Positions 45,365 to 52,604 of a stretch of DNA of 64,000 nt are shown in pieces. Position numbers and translations under genes: made by a program. The stretch is from Flavobacterium psychrophilum (GTDB lineage: Bacteria > Bacteroidota > Bacteroidia > Flavobacteriales > Flavobacteriaceae). The notes below the pieces were generated by a model. That model had not been told where the DNA came from, did not search any database, and saw nothing but the letters and a program-made list of their open reading frames with translations. Every line of letters starts with the position of its first letter. Positions within the stretch are counted from its first letter, which is position 1. The stretch spans positions 1-64,000 of the forward strand of contig CAMBZB010000010.1 of NCBI GenBank assembly GCA_945872245.1, in the 5' to 3' direction.

Positions 45365-46054
45365 ATGAAAAAAGCACTATTGATTCTCGGTATTTTATTT
45401 GCGACATTGTCCTACTCACAGGAACAAAAACAAGTTCCCATGATTAATGTCTCTGGCGAAGGAAAGGTAAAAACAGCCCCCGATCAAGCCGCCATCGCGG
45501 TTTCTATTGAAACTAAAGGAAGCAAGGCAGCCGAGGTAAAAGAGGAAAACGATAAAAAAATGGACGCCATATTGAAATTCATCAAAAAGGCAGCTTTAGC
45601 AAAAGAGGATTTCCAAACCCAGCGCGTTTCTTTACAGCCTAATTATGATTATGAGAAAAAGAAACACAATTATGTTTCCACCCAATCGTTACAAATTCTA
45701 TTGAAAGATTTGTCTAAATATGATGAATTGATGGAAGGCTTGGTTAACGAGGGGATTAACCGGATTGACAATGTGGAGTTCAAGTCTTCCAAAATGAAAC
45801 AGCTGCAATCCGATGCCCGAAAGTTGGCGGTAAAAGACGCCAAAGCCAAAGCGGAAGATTTTGTGTCTGTTTTGGGACAGAAAGTGGGAAAAGCCATTCT
45901 TATATCGGACAATTCACAAAGCTATACTCCGCAACCTCGAATGTATGCCATGAAAACGATGGCGATGGATGGGGCAGAGGCTCCAAGAGAAACTTTGGCG
46001 GTTGGAGAAATAGAAATTACGACCAATGTAAGCGTGAGTTTTATGTTGGAGTAG
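45365..46054 (+). CDS. SIMPL domain (DUF541) exported protein
   Basis: The 229-residue protein has a signal peptide (MKKALLILGILFATLSYSQ) and a SIMPL/DUF541 domain over the remainder: INVSGEGKVKTAPDQAAIAVSI at the start, FQTQRVSLQPNYDYEKKKHNY in the middle and AVGEIEITTNVSVSFML at the end. Related proteins (YggE, BP26) form oligomers in the periplasm and are linked to oxidative-stress resistance. It is followed by a strong terminator. Confidence 0.88.
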   Translation: MKKALLILGILFATLSYSQEQKQVPMINVSGEGKVKTAPDQAAIAVSIETKGSKAAEVKEENDKKMDAILKFIKKAALAKEDFQTQRVSLQPNYDYEKKKHNYVSTQSLQILLKDLSKYDELMEGLVNEGINRIDNVEFKSSKMKQLQSDARKLAVKDAKAKAEDFVSVLGQKVGKAILISDNSQSYTPQPRMYAMKTMAMDGAEAPRETLAVGEIEITTNVSVSFMLE

Positions 46055-46079
46055 GATAGAGTTGAAATAATATATAAAG

Positions 46080-46127
46080 TAAAAACACATTTTTAACGAA
46101 GTCAACTTCTTAAAAATGTGTTTTTTA
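46080..46127 (+). terminator. Terminator after the SIMPL gene
   Basis: A perfect stem of about 14 bases, AAACACATTTTTAA with TTAAAAATGTGTTT, closes a 13-base loop and ends in a T run. The loop itself contains one arm of another inverted repeat (46096-46156). Confidence 0.85.
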
Positions 46128-46156
46128 TTTTGTGGGAAGAGCAGGGTTGACTTCGT
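46096..46156. repeat. Eleven-base inverted repeat overlapping the terminator loop
   Basis: ACGAAGTCAAC (46096-46106) and GTTGACTTCGT (46146-46156) are perfect reverse complements. The first arm lies inside the loop of the SIMPL terminator, so the two structures could compete or form a pseudoknot. Confidence 0.55.
46132..46148 (-). repeat. Partial copy of the tRNA-Tyr 3' end
   Basis: GTGGGAAGAGCAGGGTT matches the first 17 bases at 46245 (tRNA 3' end plus one flanking base; GTGGGGAGAGCAGGATT) at 15 of 17 positions and in the same orientation, about 113 bases away. It may be a decayed tRNA 3' end left by duplication or by integration at the tRNA. Confidence 0.4.
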
Positions 46157-46193
46157 CTTTCCTGCAAAGCTACGCTTTGAAAATAGATCAAAC

Positions 46194-46225
46194 AAAAAAA
46201 CACTCAAGCGAACTTGGCGTTTTTC
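46194..46225 (-). terminator. Terminator for tRNA-Tyr with UUCG loop
   Basis: On the minus strand, AAAACGCCAAG and CTTGAGTGTTTT pair around the tetraloop TTCG (with one G-U pair and one unpaired A), followed by a T run. It lies about 20 bases after the tRNA. Confidence 0.75.
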
Positions 46226-46245
46226 GTAATTGATCTATTTATTCG

Positions 46246-46326
46246 TGGGGAGAGCAGGATTCGAACCTGCGAAGTTCACACAGCAGATTTACAGTCTGCC
46301 CTCGTTGGCCGCTTGAGTATCTCCCC
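46246..46326 (-). tRNA. tRNA-Tyr (anticodon GTA)
   Basis: An 81-base type II tRNA. The acceptor stem GGGGAGA/TCTCCCC is fully paired with discriminator A. The anticodon arm GCAGA-CTGTAAA-TCTGC gives anticodon GTA. The T arm GCAGG-TTCGAAT-CCTGC is perfect, and there is a long variable arm, as expected for bacterial tRNA-Tyr. CCA is not encoded. A consensus promoter lies about 27 bases upstream and a UUCG-loop terminator downstream. Confidence 0.97.
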
Positions 46327-46353
46327 GACACCGCATTTAGCGCTAATTGGCTG

Positions 46354-46383
46354 CAAATATAGCAACTGTTTTGCTGTATCCAA
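46354..46383 (-). promoter_or_regulatory. Consensus Bacteroidota promoter for tRNA-Tyr
   Basis: On the minus strand TTG (46381-46383), 19 bases, then TATATTTG (46354-46361), matching TTG-N-TAnnTTTG exactly. It is positioned about 27 bases upstream of the mature tRNA 5' end. Confidence 0.75.
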
Positions 46384-46440
46384 ATGAAAAGAATGCTTAA
46401 TTTTAGCAATAGTTGCAACGCGTTGGAAGTGAATAAAATA

Positions 46441-46468
46441 AAAAAATCTCCACTAGGGAGATTTTTTG
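46441..46468 (-). terminator. Terminator after the DUF4369-TlpA locus
   Basis: On the minus strand the stem AAATCTCC/GGAGATTT with loop CTAGT is followed by a T run, about 20 bases after the TlpA frame ends. Confidence 0.8.
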
Positions 46469-46487
46469 TTAGTAGTAACCAAGGAGC

Positions 46488-47654
46488 TTATTTGGCCAAA
46501 AGTTCTATGATTTTAGCCCTAAGTTCATTACCTCTTAAATCTTTTGCCACTACTTTACCGGAAGCATCCAGTATGAATGTGGCAGGAATGGATTGTACTT
46601 CATATTGGGCGGCGATGGGTTCGTTCCAAAACTTCAAATGGGAAACTTGTGTCCAGGTCAATTTATCTTTTGCAATGGCTTCTTTCCATTTTGCGGCGTC
46701 TTTGTCTAAAGAAACGCCTACAATATTGAGTCCTTTGGCGTGCAGTTCTTTATAGATGGCGACCACATTTGGGTTTTCGGCTCTACAAGGCCCACACCAA
46801 GAAGCCCAAAAGTCAACTATGGTGACTTTTCCCAAACATTCTTTTAGTGAAACTAATTTTCCTTCCGGATTAGGAGCGGAAAAATCGGATCTTCATTTGG
46901 CTTCAGCCGGAGCTGGAGCGGGTGGAGGAGGAGTAACTCCTACAGCAGGTGTTTTTATTTCCTTAAGTTTAGTTTTGATGGCTTTACCTGGCTTTGTGTT
47001 TTTTAATGATTCATCTAAGCTATTGTAAAGGCCTTCCGTTTTTTTAACATCAGCAATAGGATCATTTAACATTCCTTGTATAATTAAGGCACTTATAAAT
47101 GATTTAGGATGGGTTTCGGCATAAGTGTTGTATTTCTTTTTAGACTCAGAACCTACTACTTCCTGAATTTTGGAATATTCTTTCATCAATCTGTTGATTA
47201 CGGCGGTATCTTTAGTTTGTTGCGCTGTATTCATCAAAGGTGTGTTTTTAGTTTGGAAATCCATTAAACTCTTTTGAATTTTAACCAACTCTTCGTTAAA
47301 TTTAGTGTATTCGTCATTGTTATACGTTCCTGAAATTTTTGATTTTTGGATGGTATCTTTGTTTATTACAATTGAAATATCGCCATTTTCAAGAATGAAA
47401 GGAACTAAACCTTGCGCTCCTTCTACTAATAATGCATGGAATGCAGGTTCTTTTGCTTTTCCTTTTATCTCAAATTTGCCATTTTCAATTTTAACAGTAT
47501 CTACTGAAATTGTCGTTCCAATTGAATCTTGTGTTTGTAAAATAACGGTTTTTCCATTTTCAAAACCTTTTGCGGTACCAGAAATAGTGTATGAACTTTT
47601 GGTACAAGAAATTAAAACCACAGTAGCTGAAAGTAATAAAATTATTTTTTTCAT
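46488..47654 (-). pseudogene. DUF4369-TlpA lipoprotein thioredoxin gene interrupted by an in-frame TGA
   Basis: From the ATG at 47652-47654 the frame gives a lipoprotein signal (LLLSATVVLISC, Cys17), a DUF4369 domain (about 20-110), a helical linker and a proline-rich PPPPAPAPAEAK. It then meets TGA at 46893-46895. The same frame continues without another stop as RSDFSAPNPEGKLVSLKE and a complete TlpA-type thioredoxin domain with the active site WCGPC, ending at 46488. Family members are normally single proteins of about 370-390 residues, which matches the total 388 codons. Readthrough, a genuine nonsense mutation or a sequence error are all possible; without readthrough the thioredoxin domain would lack a signal peptide. 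Confidence 0.85.
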
Positions 47655-47682
47655 TATTTTTTATTTTATTGAATTAAGATTG

Positions 47683-47711
47683 CAAAAGTATTTAAATTTA
47701 TAAAACTTCAA
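47683..47711 (-). promoter_or_regulatory. Consensus promoter for the DUF4369-TlpA gene
   Basis: On the minus strand TTG (47709-47711), 18 bases, then TACTTTTG (47683-47690), followed 28 bases later by the ATG. It fits the Bacteroidota housekeeping promoter exactly, so the interrupted gene is still likely to be transcribed. Confidence 0.75.
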
Positions 47712-47795
47712 TAATTTTAATGCCTAAATTTTTGTTATAGTTTTAGAATGTTTTGATTGGATTTGGTTTTACCAAGCTGGCTTAATAACATAGAA

Positions 47796-47828
47796 CAAAA
47801 AAAAAGCATCCCTCGTTTGGAATGCTCT
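47796..47828 (-). terminator. Terminator after the KTSC/J-domain gene
   Basis: On the minus strand the stem AGCATTCC/GGGATGCT (one G-T pair) has loop AAACGA and is followed by nine T. Confidence 0.8.
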
Positions 47829-47851
47829 TTATATCTAGATAAATAAATAAT

Positions 47852-48292
47852 TTAGTCTTGGTTGGTCGTTTTTCTCCAAGTAAACGCATTCAAAATGTGT
47901 CTTTTTGCAAATCTTCCAGGAGAATCGGCATTTACCATTTTTACATAAGTGGCTTTAGGCACACTGATGTATTCGTAAACGCTACCGTTAGAAAAATTGA
48001 TAATCAATCGTCCTTCGACAAATTTGTAGTCAGTGATTGTTGATGTAGCAATGGTTTCGGTATATTCCGGCAAGTTTTGTTTGATGGTTTCAGGATTGAT
48101 ACTTACCAAAAAATGATAGGCTTCAATGATCTTTTTGCTGTTTTCTTCGGCAGCTTTTAAACCAGCTTCATCGCCCTGAAATTTGTCAGGATGTGCTTCC
48201 TTCATCGCGTTGCGATAAATGGTTTTTAAATCCTTTAATTCTGCAGTTTTGTCTACGTTTAGCAGCTTACGGTATTCAACTATTTTTTTCAT
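47852..48292 (-). CDS. J-domain protein with KTSC domain
   Basis: The 146-residue protein joins a DnaJ-like domain (residues about 1-65, with the HPD motif in KEAHPDKFQGDE, which stimulates DnaK) to a KTSC domain (about 82-140, with YKFVEGRLIINFSNGSVYEYISVP). In canonical KTSC domains the fold binds RNA polymerase or lysyl-tRNA synthetase-type partners only by prediction. It is cytoplasmic. A TACCTTTG box on the minus strand at 48362-48369 is a likely promoter element. A terminator follows. Its target is unknown. Confidence 0.8.
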   Translation of the reverse strand: MKKIVEYRKLLNVDKTAELKDLKTIYRNAMKEAHPDKFQGDEAGLKAAEENSKKIIEAYHFLVSINPETIKQNLPEYTETIATSTITDYKFVEGRLIINFSNGSVYEYISVPKATYVKMVNADSPGRFAKRHILNAFTWRKTTNQD

Positions 48293-48463
48293 AAATAAGG
48301 GAACTACTTGTCTTTTATCATGAAATCATAGTAATTAGATTTCAAAATTGACAATTTTTTGCAAAGGTACACTTTTTTTTAAGTTTTAAGTTTAGGACTA
48401 AAAAAAAATCAAAGAACCTGCCTTTATTCGGGCTTTTTTGGAAAATAAAGTTGCCTGAAAAAA

Positions 48464-48712
48464 CTATTGTTGGGGCTTGTTATTGGCCTTGTCGAAGTTT
48501 TTGGATTTTTTGGGATACTTGTTGTAGCTAATGTCACTCGGATTTTCAATAACTGATTTTATGGTAATCCAATCGCCCAGGGCGTGGTTTGACATCGCCA
48601 TTTTATAATCTAATAAATACTCACCACAAAAAAAGTTGTTGTTTTCATCCTTTTCCATTATTCCGGTATAAACTCCTTTTTGCAGCATTTTTTCTTGTGA
48701 AGACTTGCTCAT
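48464..48712 (-). CDS. Small conserved hypothetical protein
   Basis: An 82-residue soluble protein of unknown family, with a central FFCGEYLLDYKMAMSNHALGDWITIKSV and a lysine/asparagine-rich tail. There is no signal or membrane segment. A TAGCTTTG box on the minus strand at 48745-48752 lies about 32 bases upstream of the ATG and supports it as a real gene. It is divergent from the next small operon. Confidence 0.55.
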   Translation of the reverse strand: MSKSSQEKMLQKGVYTGIMEKDENNNFFCGEYLLDYKMAMSNHALGDWITIKSVIENPSDISYNKYPKKSKNFDKANNKPQQ

Positions 48713-48769
48713 AATCCATTTGATTTTAATAAAATTCTATGGGGCAAAGCTAATCAATTATTATTTGCC

Positions 48770-48801
48770 TTGGGTTATTCTTGACTTTGTGATTATCTTT
48801 G
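48770..48801 (+). promoter_or_regulatory. Consensus promoter ending 4 bases before a start codon
   Basis: TTG (48770-48772), 21 bases, then TATCTTTG (48794-48801). The ATG of the next gene begins at 48806, so transcription would start at or very near the A of the ATG. Confidence 0.65.
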
Positions 48802-48805
48802 TCTC

Positions 48806-49348
48806 ATGAAAGCATCATTTCGTCCCAGTCCCAATTCTTTCAAAAATACGTTTTGTGTTTTCCGTGAAATCGAAGCAAAAGCCATTGAAAATTTAGAGGT
48901 GCAATTCGAAAGCAAATCAGGAAGTACGTATTATTACACCGAATTGGGAATGTATAGACTCTCCAACCATTGGGGGAGATTGGCTAACAGCAAATGGAGG
49001 CTGGAGCCAATGGAACTGGCATCCTCGTCTAAAACGAAACTGGGATTTGCCGCTTGGGACGATTTTTATCCTGATAATGCGGAAGAAGAATTGTATTACC
49101 TAGAAGTAAATTATACCAATAACACCGTAAATTACCAGCATAAAAACAACCCGAATTATGACGCTAAGGCGATGCTGAGAACTAGTTTTGAAACCACGAA
49201 AAAAATAAAGCAAATCAGAAACTTATTCAATCTAACGTCTTGGGCTAAATATTTTGAATACGATGATTTAGATTTATTGCGACAACATATAATTAACCAA
49301 TTAATTTTCACCAATAAAACTTTGGAAGAAATAAAAAGAGCACTATAA
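48806..49348 (+). CDS. Conserved hypothetical protein, probably leaderless
   Basis: The 180-residue soluble protein has a mixed alpha/beta N-terminal part with YYYTELGMYRLSNHWGRLANSKWRL and GFAAWDDFYPDNAEEELYYLE, and a helical C-terminus (about 140-180). I do not recognise a named domain, though similar flavobacterial proteins exist in memory. The promoter box ends four bases before the ATG, so the message may have no leader. Its stop overlaps the start of the next small gene as TAATG, so the genes are coupled. Confidence 0.65.
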   Translation: MKASFRPSPNSFKNTFCVFREIEAKAIENLEVQFESKSGSTYYYTELGMYRLSNHWGRLANSKWRLEPMELASSSKTKLGFAAWDDFYPDNAEEELYYLEVNYTNNTVNYQHKNNPNYDAKAMLRTSFETTKKIKQIRNLFNLTSWAKYFEYDDLDLLRQHIINQLIFTNKTLEEIKRAL

Positions 49349-49500
49349 TGGGAAGAAACAACGAGAGGAATATAAAGAAACACAACGATAAGTTGCACAA
49401 AGAACAGGATAAAGTGAAAGCCGCTAAAGTTTTACGCAAAGAAAAATTGAAACAAATTGTGAAGAAGTTTAACGAGACCAACCACTCAGAAAATTTATAA
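49348..49500 (+). CDS. 50-residue basic protein
   Basis: A short frame from an ATG that overlaps the preceding stop (TAATG). The product is 50 residues, strongly charged and lysine-rich (KKHNDKLHKEQDKVKAAKVL, then RKEKLKQIVKKFNE), predicted fully helical. Coupling to the gene before and close spacing to the gene after (9 bases) make it likely to be translated. No family recognised. The basic helix could bind nucleic acid, but that is only a guess. Confidence 0.55.
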   Translation: MGRNNERNIKKHNDKLHKEQDKVKAAKVLRKEKLKQIVKKFNETNHSENL

Positions 49501-49509
49501 AAATACGAC

Positions 49510-49737
49510 ATGGACCACACTAAATTCGCGGCATTAAAAAATGACGTACAGGAAATAATAGATTTGATTGCCAAAAAACAAACCAAGGAAGCCAACAATA
49601 AATTGGTGGAAGTAAGTGATTTATTAGACGATTTACACGATTTTTCCGAAGAGGATGAAGATTTACTTGAAATCAGTCGGTACCAAGTGCTGTTGAATCA
49701 TCTGTATCAAAAAATACATTTGGCAAGTGAGGAATAA
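49510..49737 (+). CDS. Small acidic helical protein
   Basis: A 75-residue acidic, all-helical protein (KNDVQEIIDLIAKKQTKEAN and LLDDLHDFSEEDEDLLEISRY). It follows the basic 50-residue gene by nine bases and may be expressed with it. The opposite charges of the two neighbours suggest possible interaction, an inference from composition only. No family recognised. Confidence 0.55.
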   Translation: MDHTKFAALKNDVQEIIDLIAKKQTKEANNKLVEVSDLLDDLHDFSEEDEDLLEISRYQVLLNHLYQKIHLASEE

Positions 49738-49773
49738 TACCCTTTTGGCAATAAGCCAAAAGGATTAGTTTCC

Positions 49774-50418
49774 CTATTTTACGAAGTACTCTTTGTACCA
49801 TGAAATGGCCATTTCGGCAACTTCTATCAATTTTCCGGGCTCTTCGAACAAATGGGTGGCACCAGGTATTATTTTCATTTCCTTTACACAATGCAGTTGG
49901 TCAAACGCCTGTTTGTTCATTTGAATCACCGGAACATCGAGTTGTCCCACAATCAACAAAGTTGGTGCCGTTACCATGGGCAAAGCCTTTAAGGCCAAAT
50001 CGGGACGTCCGCCACGCGACACCACCGCTTTTATTTTTTTTTCAAAATAGGCAGCAGCCCTTAAGGCTGATGCCGCACCGGTGCTTGCCCCAAAATAGGC
50101 CAAGGAGAATTCCTGGGTTTCTACATTGTGCATGAGCCATTCTGTTGCCTCAATCAACCGGCTCACCAGCAAATCAATGTTAAATCGGTTTTCGTAAATT
50201 CGGTCTTCTTGCTCTGTCAGCAGATCAAACAATAATGTACCCATGCCGTGTTGCTGGATTAATTCTGCTACCATTTTATTTCTGGGACTAAAGCGGCTGC
50301 TGCCGCTGCCGTGCGAAAAAACAACAATACCCAGAGCGTTTTCAGGAAGCACCAATTCCCCTTTTAATGTCACAGAAGCCAAAGGGATGCTTATTTCTTC
50401 TCTTTTCATGATGGACAA
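49774..50418 (-). CDS. Alpha/beta hydrolase, dienelactone hydrolase-like
   Basis: The 214-residue protein has the alpha/beta-hydrolase fold: oxyanion region VVFSHGSGSSRFSPRN, nucleophile elbow YFGASTGAASAL (G-A-S-T-G, Ser as nucleophile), catalytic Asp candidate in VGQLDVPV and His in PGATHLFEEPG. It is cytoplasmic. It lies 32 bases after a phosphoribosyltransferase gene on the same strand; in other bacteria these two domains are found fused in one polypeptide, which supports a shared role. The substrate is unknown. Confidence 0.85.
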   Translation of the reverse strand: MSIMKREEISIPLASVTLKGELVLPENALGIVVFSHGSGSSRFSPRNKMVAELIQQHGMGTLLFDLLTEQEDRIYENRFNIDLLVSRLIEATEWLMHNVETQEFSLAYFGASTGAASALRAAAYFEKKIKAVVSRGGRPDLALKALPMVTAPTLLIVGQLDVPVIQMNKQAFDQLHCVKEMKIIPGATHLFEEPGKLIEVAEMAISWYKEYFVK

Positions 50419-50450
50419 ATTTTAAAAGAAACAATACGGATTAACATCGT

Positions 50451-51086
50451 TTATTCTATCAAATTGGCTACACCCAGCATTCGAATCACTTCATCATCGG
50501 CCACTTGTTCAAACGTTTCGTAAAACCGTCCTACGCCCCTGAAATCTTTAGGCGCCATCAAGTATACAAATTCATCTGTGTTTTGTTCAAATACTTTTAC
50601 GGTGTCAAATGGCACTACGGGTACTGCCACAATAATTTTTTTAGGATGCCTTTTTTTCAACATTTCTATGCTGGCAAGTAGGGTGTTTCCTGTTGCAATG
50701 CCGTCATCCACCACAATTACTGTTTTACCCTTGATATTGGCTGGTTTTCGGTAGCCCATGTAGAGATTGTATTTGTCTTTCATTGATTCCCTGAGGTGTT
50801 TTATTTCCCTTTCAATGTATTCTTTGGGAATGTCAGGATGCTGATTGATAATCGTTGAATCCAGTGAGACGGCCCCTATGGCATATTCTTTGTTTAAAGG
50901 ATGTCCGATTTTTTTGGAAAGGATAATATCCAATGGAAGGTGTAAGTTTTTGGAAATCTCGTACCCAATAGGGACTCCCCCCCGGGGAACGGCAAGAATG
51001 ATGGCGTCACTATTCTGATATTTTTCCAATTTTTGAGAAAGTAATATGCCGGCTTCTTTTCTGTCTTGAAGAATTACTTGGTACAT
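50451..51086 (-). CDS. Phosphoribosyltransferase family protein
   Basis: The 211-residue type I PRTase fold protein has the PRPP-binding loop VIVVDDGIATGNTL (two acidic residues then ATGxT) and an N-terminal AIILAVPRGGVPIGYEIS. The family is paired or fused with dienelactone hydrolase-like proteins. The base substrate is unknown and may not be a free purine. It is the first gene of the two-gene operon with the hydrolase. Confidence 0.85.
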   Translation of the reverse strand: MYQVILQDRKEAGILLSQKLEKYQNSDAIILAVPRGGVPIGYEISKNLHLPLDIILSKKIGHPLNKEYAIGAVSLDSTIINQHPDIPKEYIEREIKHLRESMKDKYNLYMGYRKPANIKGKTVIVVDDGIATGNTLLASIEMLKKRHPKKIIVAVPVVPFDTVKVFEQNTDEFVYLMAPKDFRGVGRFYETFEQVADDEVIRMLGVANLIE

Positions 51087-51350
51087 GATAAAAATAGATA
51101 AGATTAAACAATTAATTTACACTTAAAGATACTGATTTTTAGTTTATTAGGTGGTAAAATAATGATAAATTAAAAGATTGTTTGGGAATTTTAACTCTTA
51201 GGGAATACCACAATTTTTTGGAATCATACAGAATAAATCAGGCAGCTTTTTCAATAGAGGAGTTGTCATTGAAAAACGAAATGGTTTTTAACTAAAAATT
51301 AATAAACGTTTGGCTTCGGTTCATTTCAAAATAATGTACTTTTAAAACCT

Positions 51351-52469
51351 ATGAAAAGCACCATCAAAAAAGGATTTTATTTCAAGGCCTATGAACCGCC
51401 GTTCCAGTCTCCGTTTGATAAACTCTTTTCGATTTTCAAGGAATTAATCACCCATACTTCGGGCGATTTCGACGAAGCCATCGATTGGTTGCGGGAATTG
51501 GACACAGAATACAAACTCACCGACGAACACTATACCATCGATGATTTCATCGAAGATTTAAAGAAAAAAGGATACATCCGAGAGGAACTCAAAGACGACG
51601 GAACCTCAGGAATCGGTGTCACCGCTAAAACGGAAAGAGCCATTCGTCAGCAAGCTTTGGACAACATTTTTGGGAATCTAAAGCGAAGCGGAACCGGAAA
51701 CCACAAAACAAAACACGCCGGAAATGGCGACGAACATACCGGAGAATTTCGCGAGTTTCATTTTGGGGATGGATTAGAACGCATTTCCCTGACCGAGAGT
51801 CTGAGAAACGCCCAAATCAATAACGGCGTGGCCGATTTTATGCTGACTGAAAATGATTTGGTGGTCGAAGAAACCCAATACAAATCCCAAATGAGCACGG
51901 TTTTGATGATCGACATCAGCCACAGTATGATATTGTACGGCGAGGACCGAATCACCCCGGCCAAAAAAGTGGCGATGGCGCTGGCTGAATTGATTACCAC
52001 GCGTTATCCCAAAGACACCTTGGATATTCTGGTTTTCGGAAACGATGCCTGGACAATTGCCATCCGGGATTTGCCCTATTTAAAAGTGGGACCCTATCAT
52101 ACCAATACCGTGGCGGGTTTACAATTAGCCATGGATTTATTGCGCAGAAAGCGCAACACTAACAAGCAAATCTTCATGATTACCGACGGCAAACCGAGTT
52201 GTGTCCGCGAAAAAGATGGAACGTATTATATGAATAGCAACGGCCTTGACGAATATATTGTCGATAAATGCTACAACGAAGCCCAACAAGCTCGGAAATT
52301 GCACATTCCCATCACGACTTTTATGATTGCCAAAGATCCGTATTTGCAGCAATTCGTCAATCGGTTTACCGAAGCCAACCAAGGAAAAGCTTTTTATACC
52401 GGATTGAAAGGGCTGGGCGAAATGATTTTCGAGGATTATGAAACCAATCGTAAAAAAAGGATTAAATAA
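51351..52469 (+). CDS. VWA domain-containing protein
   Basis: The 372-residue protein has a helical N-terminal region (1-170) and a von Willebrand A domain (about 180-365) with the metal-binding MIDAS motif DISHS in LMIDISHSMILYGEDR, a second loop in FGNDAW and Asp in MITDGKPS. There is no signal peptide, so it is cytoplasmic. It is paired with a MoxR/magnesium-chelatase-type AAA ATPase 135 bases downstream, matching the general MoxR-VWA chaperone systems that insert metal ions or assemble complexes. Target unknown. Confidence 0.85.
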   Translation: MKSTIKKGFYFKAYEPPFQSPFDKLFSIFKELITHTSGDFDEAIDWLRELDTEYKLTDEHYTIDDFIEDLKKKGYIREELKDDGTSGIGVTAKTERAIRQQALDNIFGNLKRSGTGNHKTKHAGNGDEHTGEFREFHFGDGLERISLTESLRNAQINNGVADFMLTENDLVVEETQYKSQMSTVLMIDISHSMILYGEDRITPAKKVAMALAELITTRYPKDTLDILVFGNDAWTIAIRDLPYLKVGPYHTNTVAGLQLAMDLLRRKRNTNKQIFMITDGKPSCVREKDGTYYMNSNGLDEYIVDKCYNEAQQARKLHIPITTFMIAKDPYLQQFVNRFTEANQGKAFYTGLKGLGEMIFEDYETNRKKRIK

Positions 52470-52470
52470 G

Positions 52471-52562
52471 CATTCAGTATTCAGTTTTTAGTGTTCAGTC
52501 GTAGTCGCAGCTTGTCAGTTCAAGCGCGTCATTCTAAGCGAAGACGAAGGACGAGAACTATT
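52471..52562. repeat. Remnant of a dispersed repeat between the VWA and AAA genes
   Basis: The gap contains CATTCAGTATTCAGTTTTTA, then CTTGTCAGTTCAAGCGCGTC, then ATTCTAAGCGAAGACGAAGG and GACGAGAACTA. From memory, the forms 'GTCAGTTCGAGCG' and 'GTCATTCTGAGCGAAG' are common dispersed repeats in Flavobacterium genomes. It seems non-coding here. Confidence 0.5.
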
Positions 52563-52604
52563 TTAATAGCAATTTCAATAGCAATAATAATTTCAATAAA
52601 AAAA

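Noticed and set aside
46893..46895. TGA as selenocysteine codon
   Set aside because: It lies in a proline-alanine linker, not at a redox Cys position; no selenocysteine insertion element was recognised, and the thioredoxin domain already has its WCGPC.
51183..51293. Open stretch of about 37-46 codons before the VWA gene
   Set aside because: There is no ATG, only TTG candidates, and no similarity to anything I know; most likely chance.
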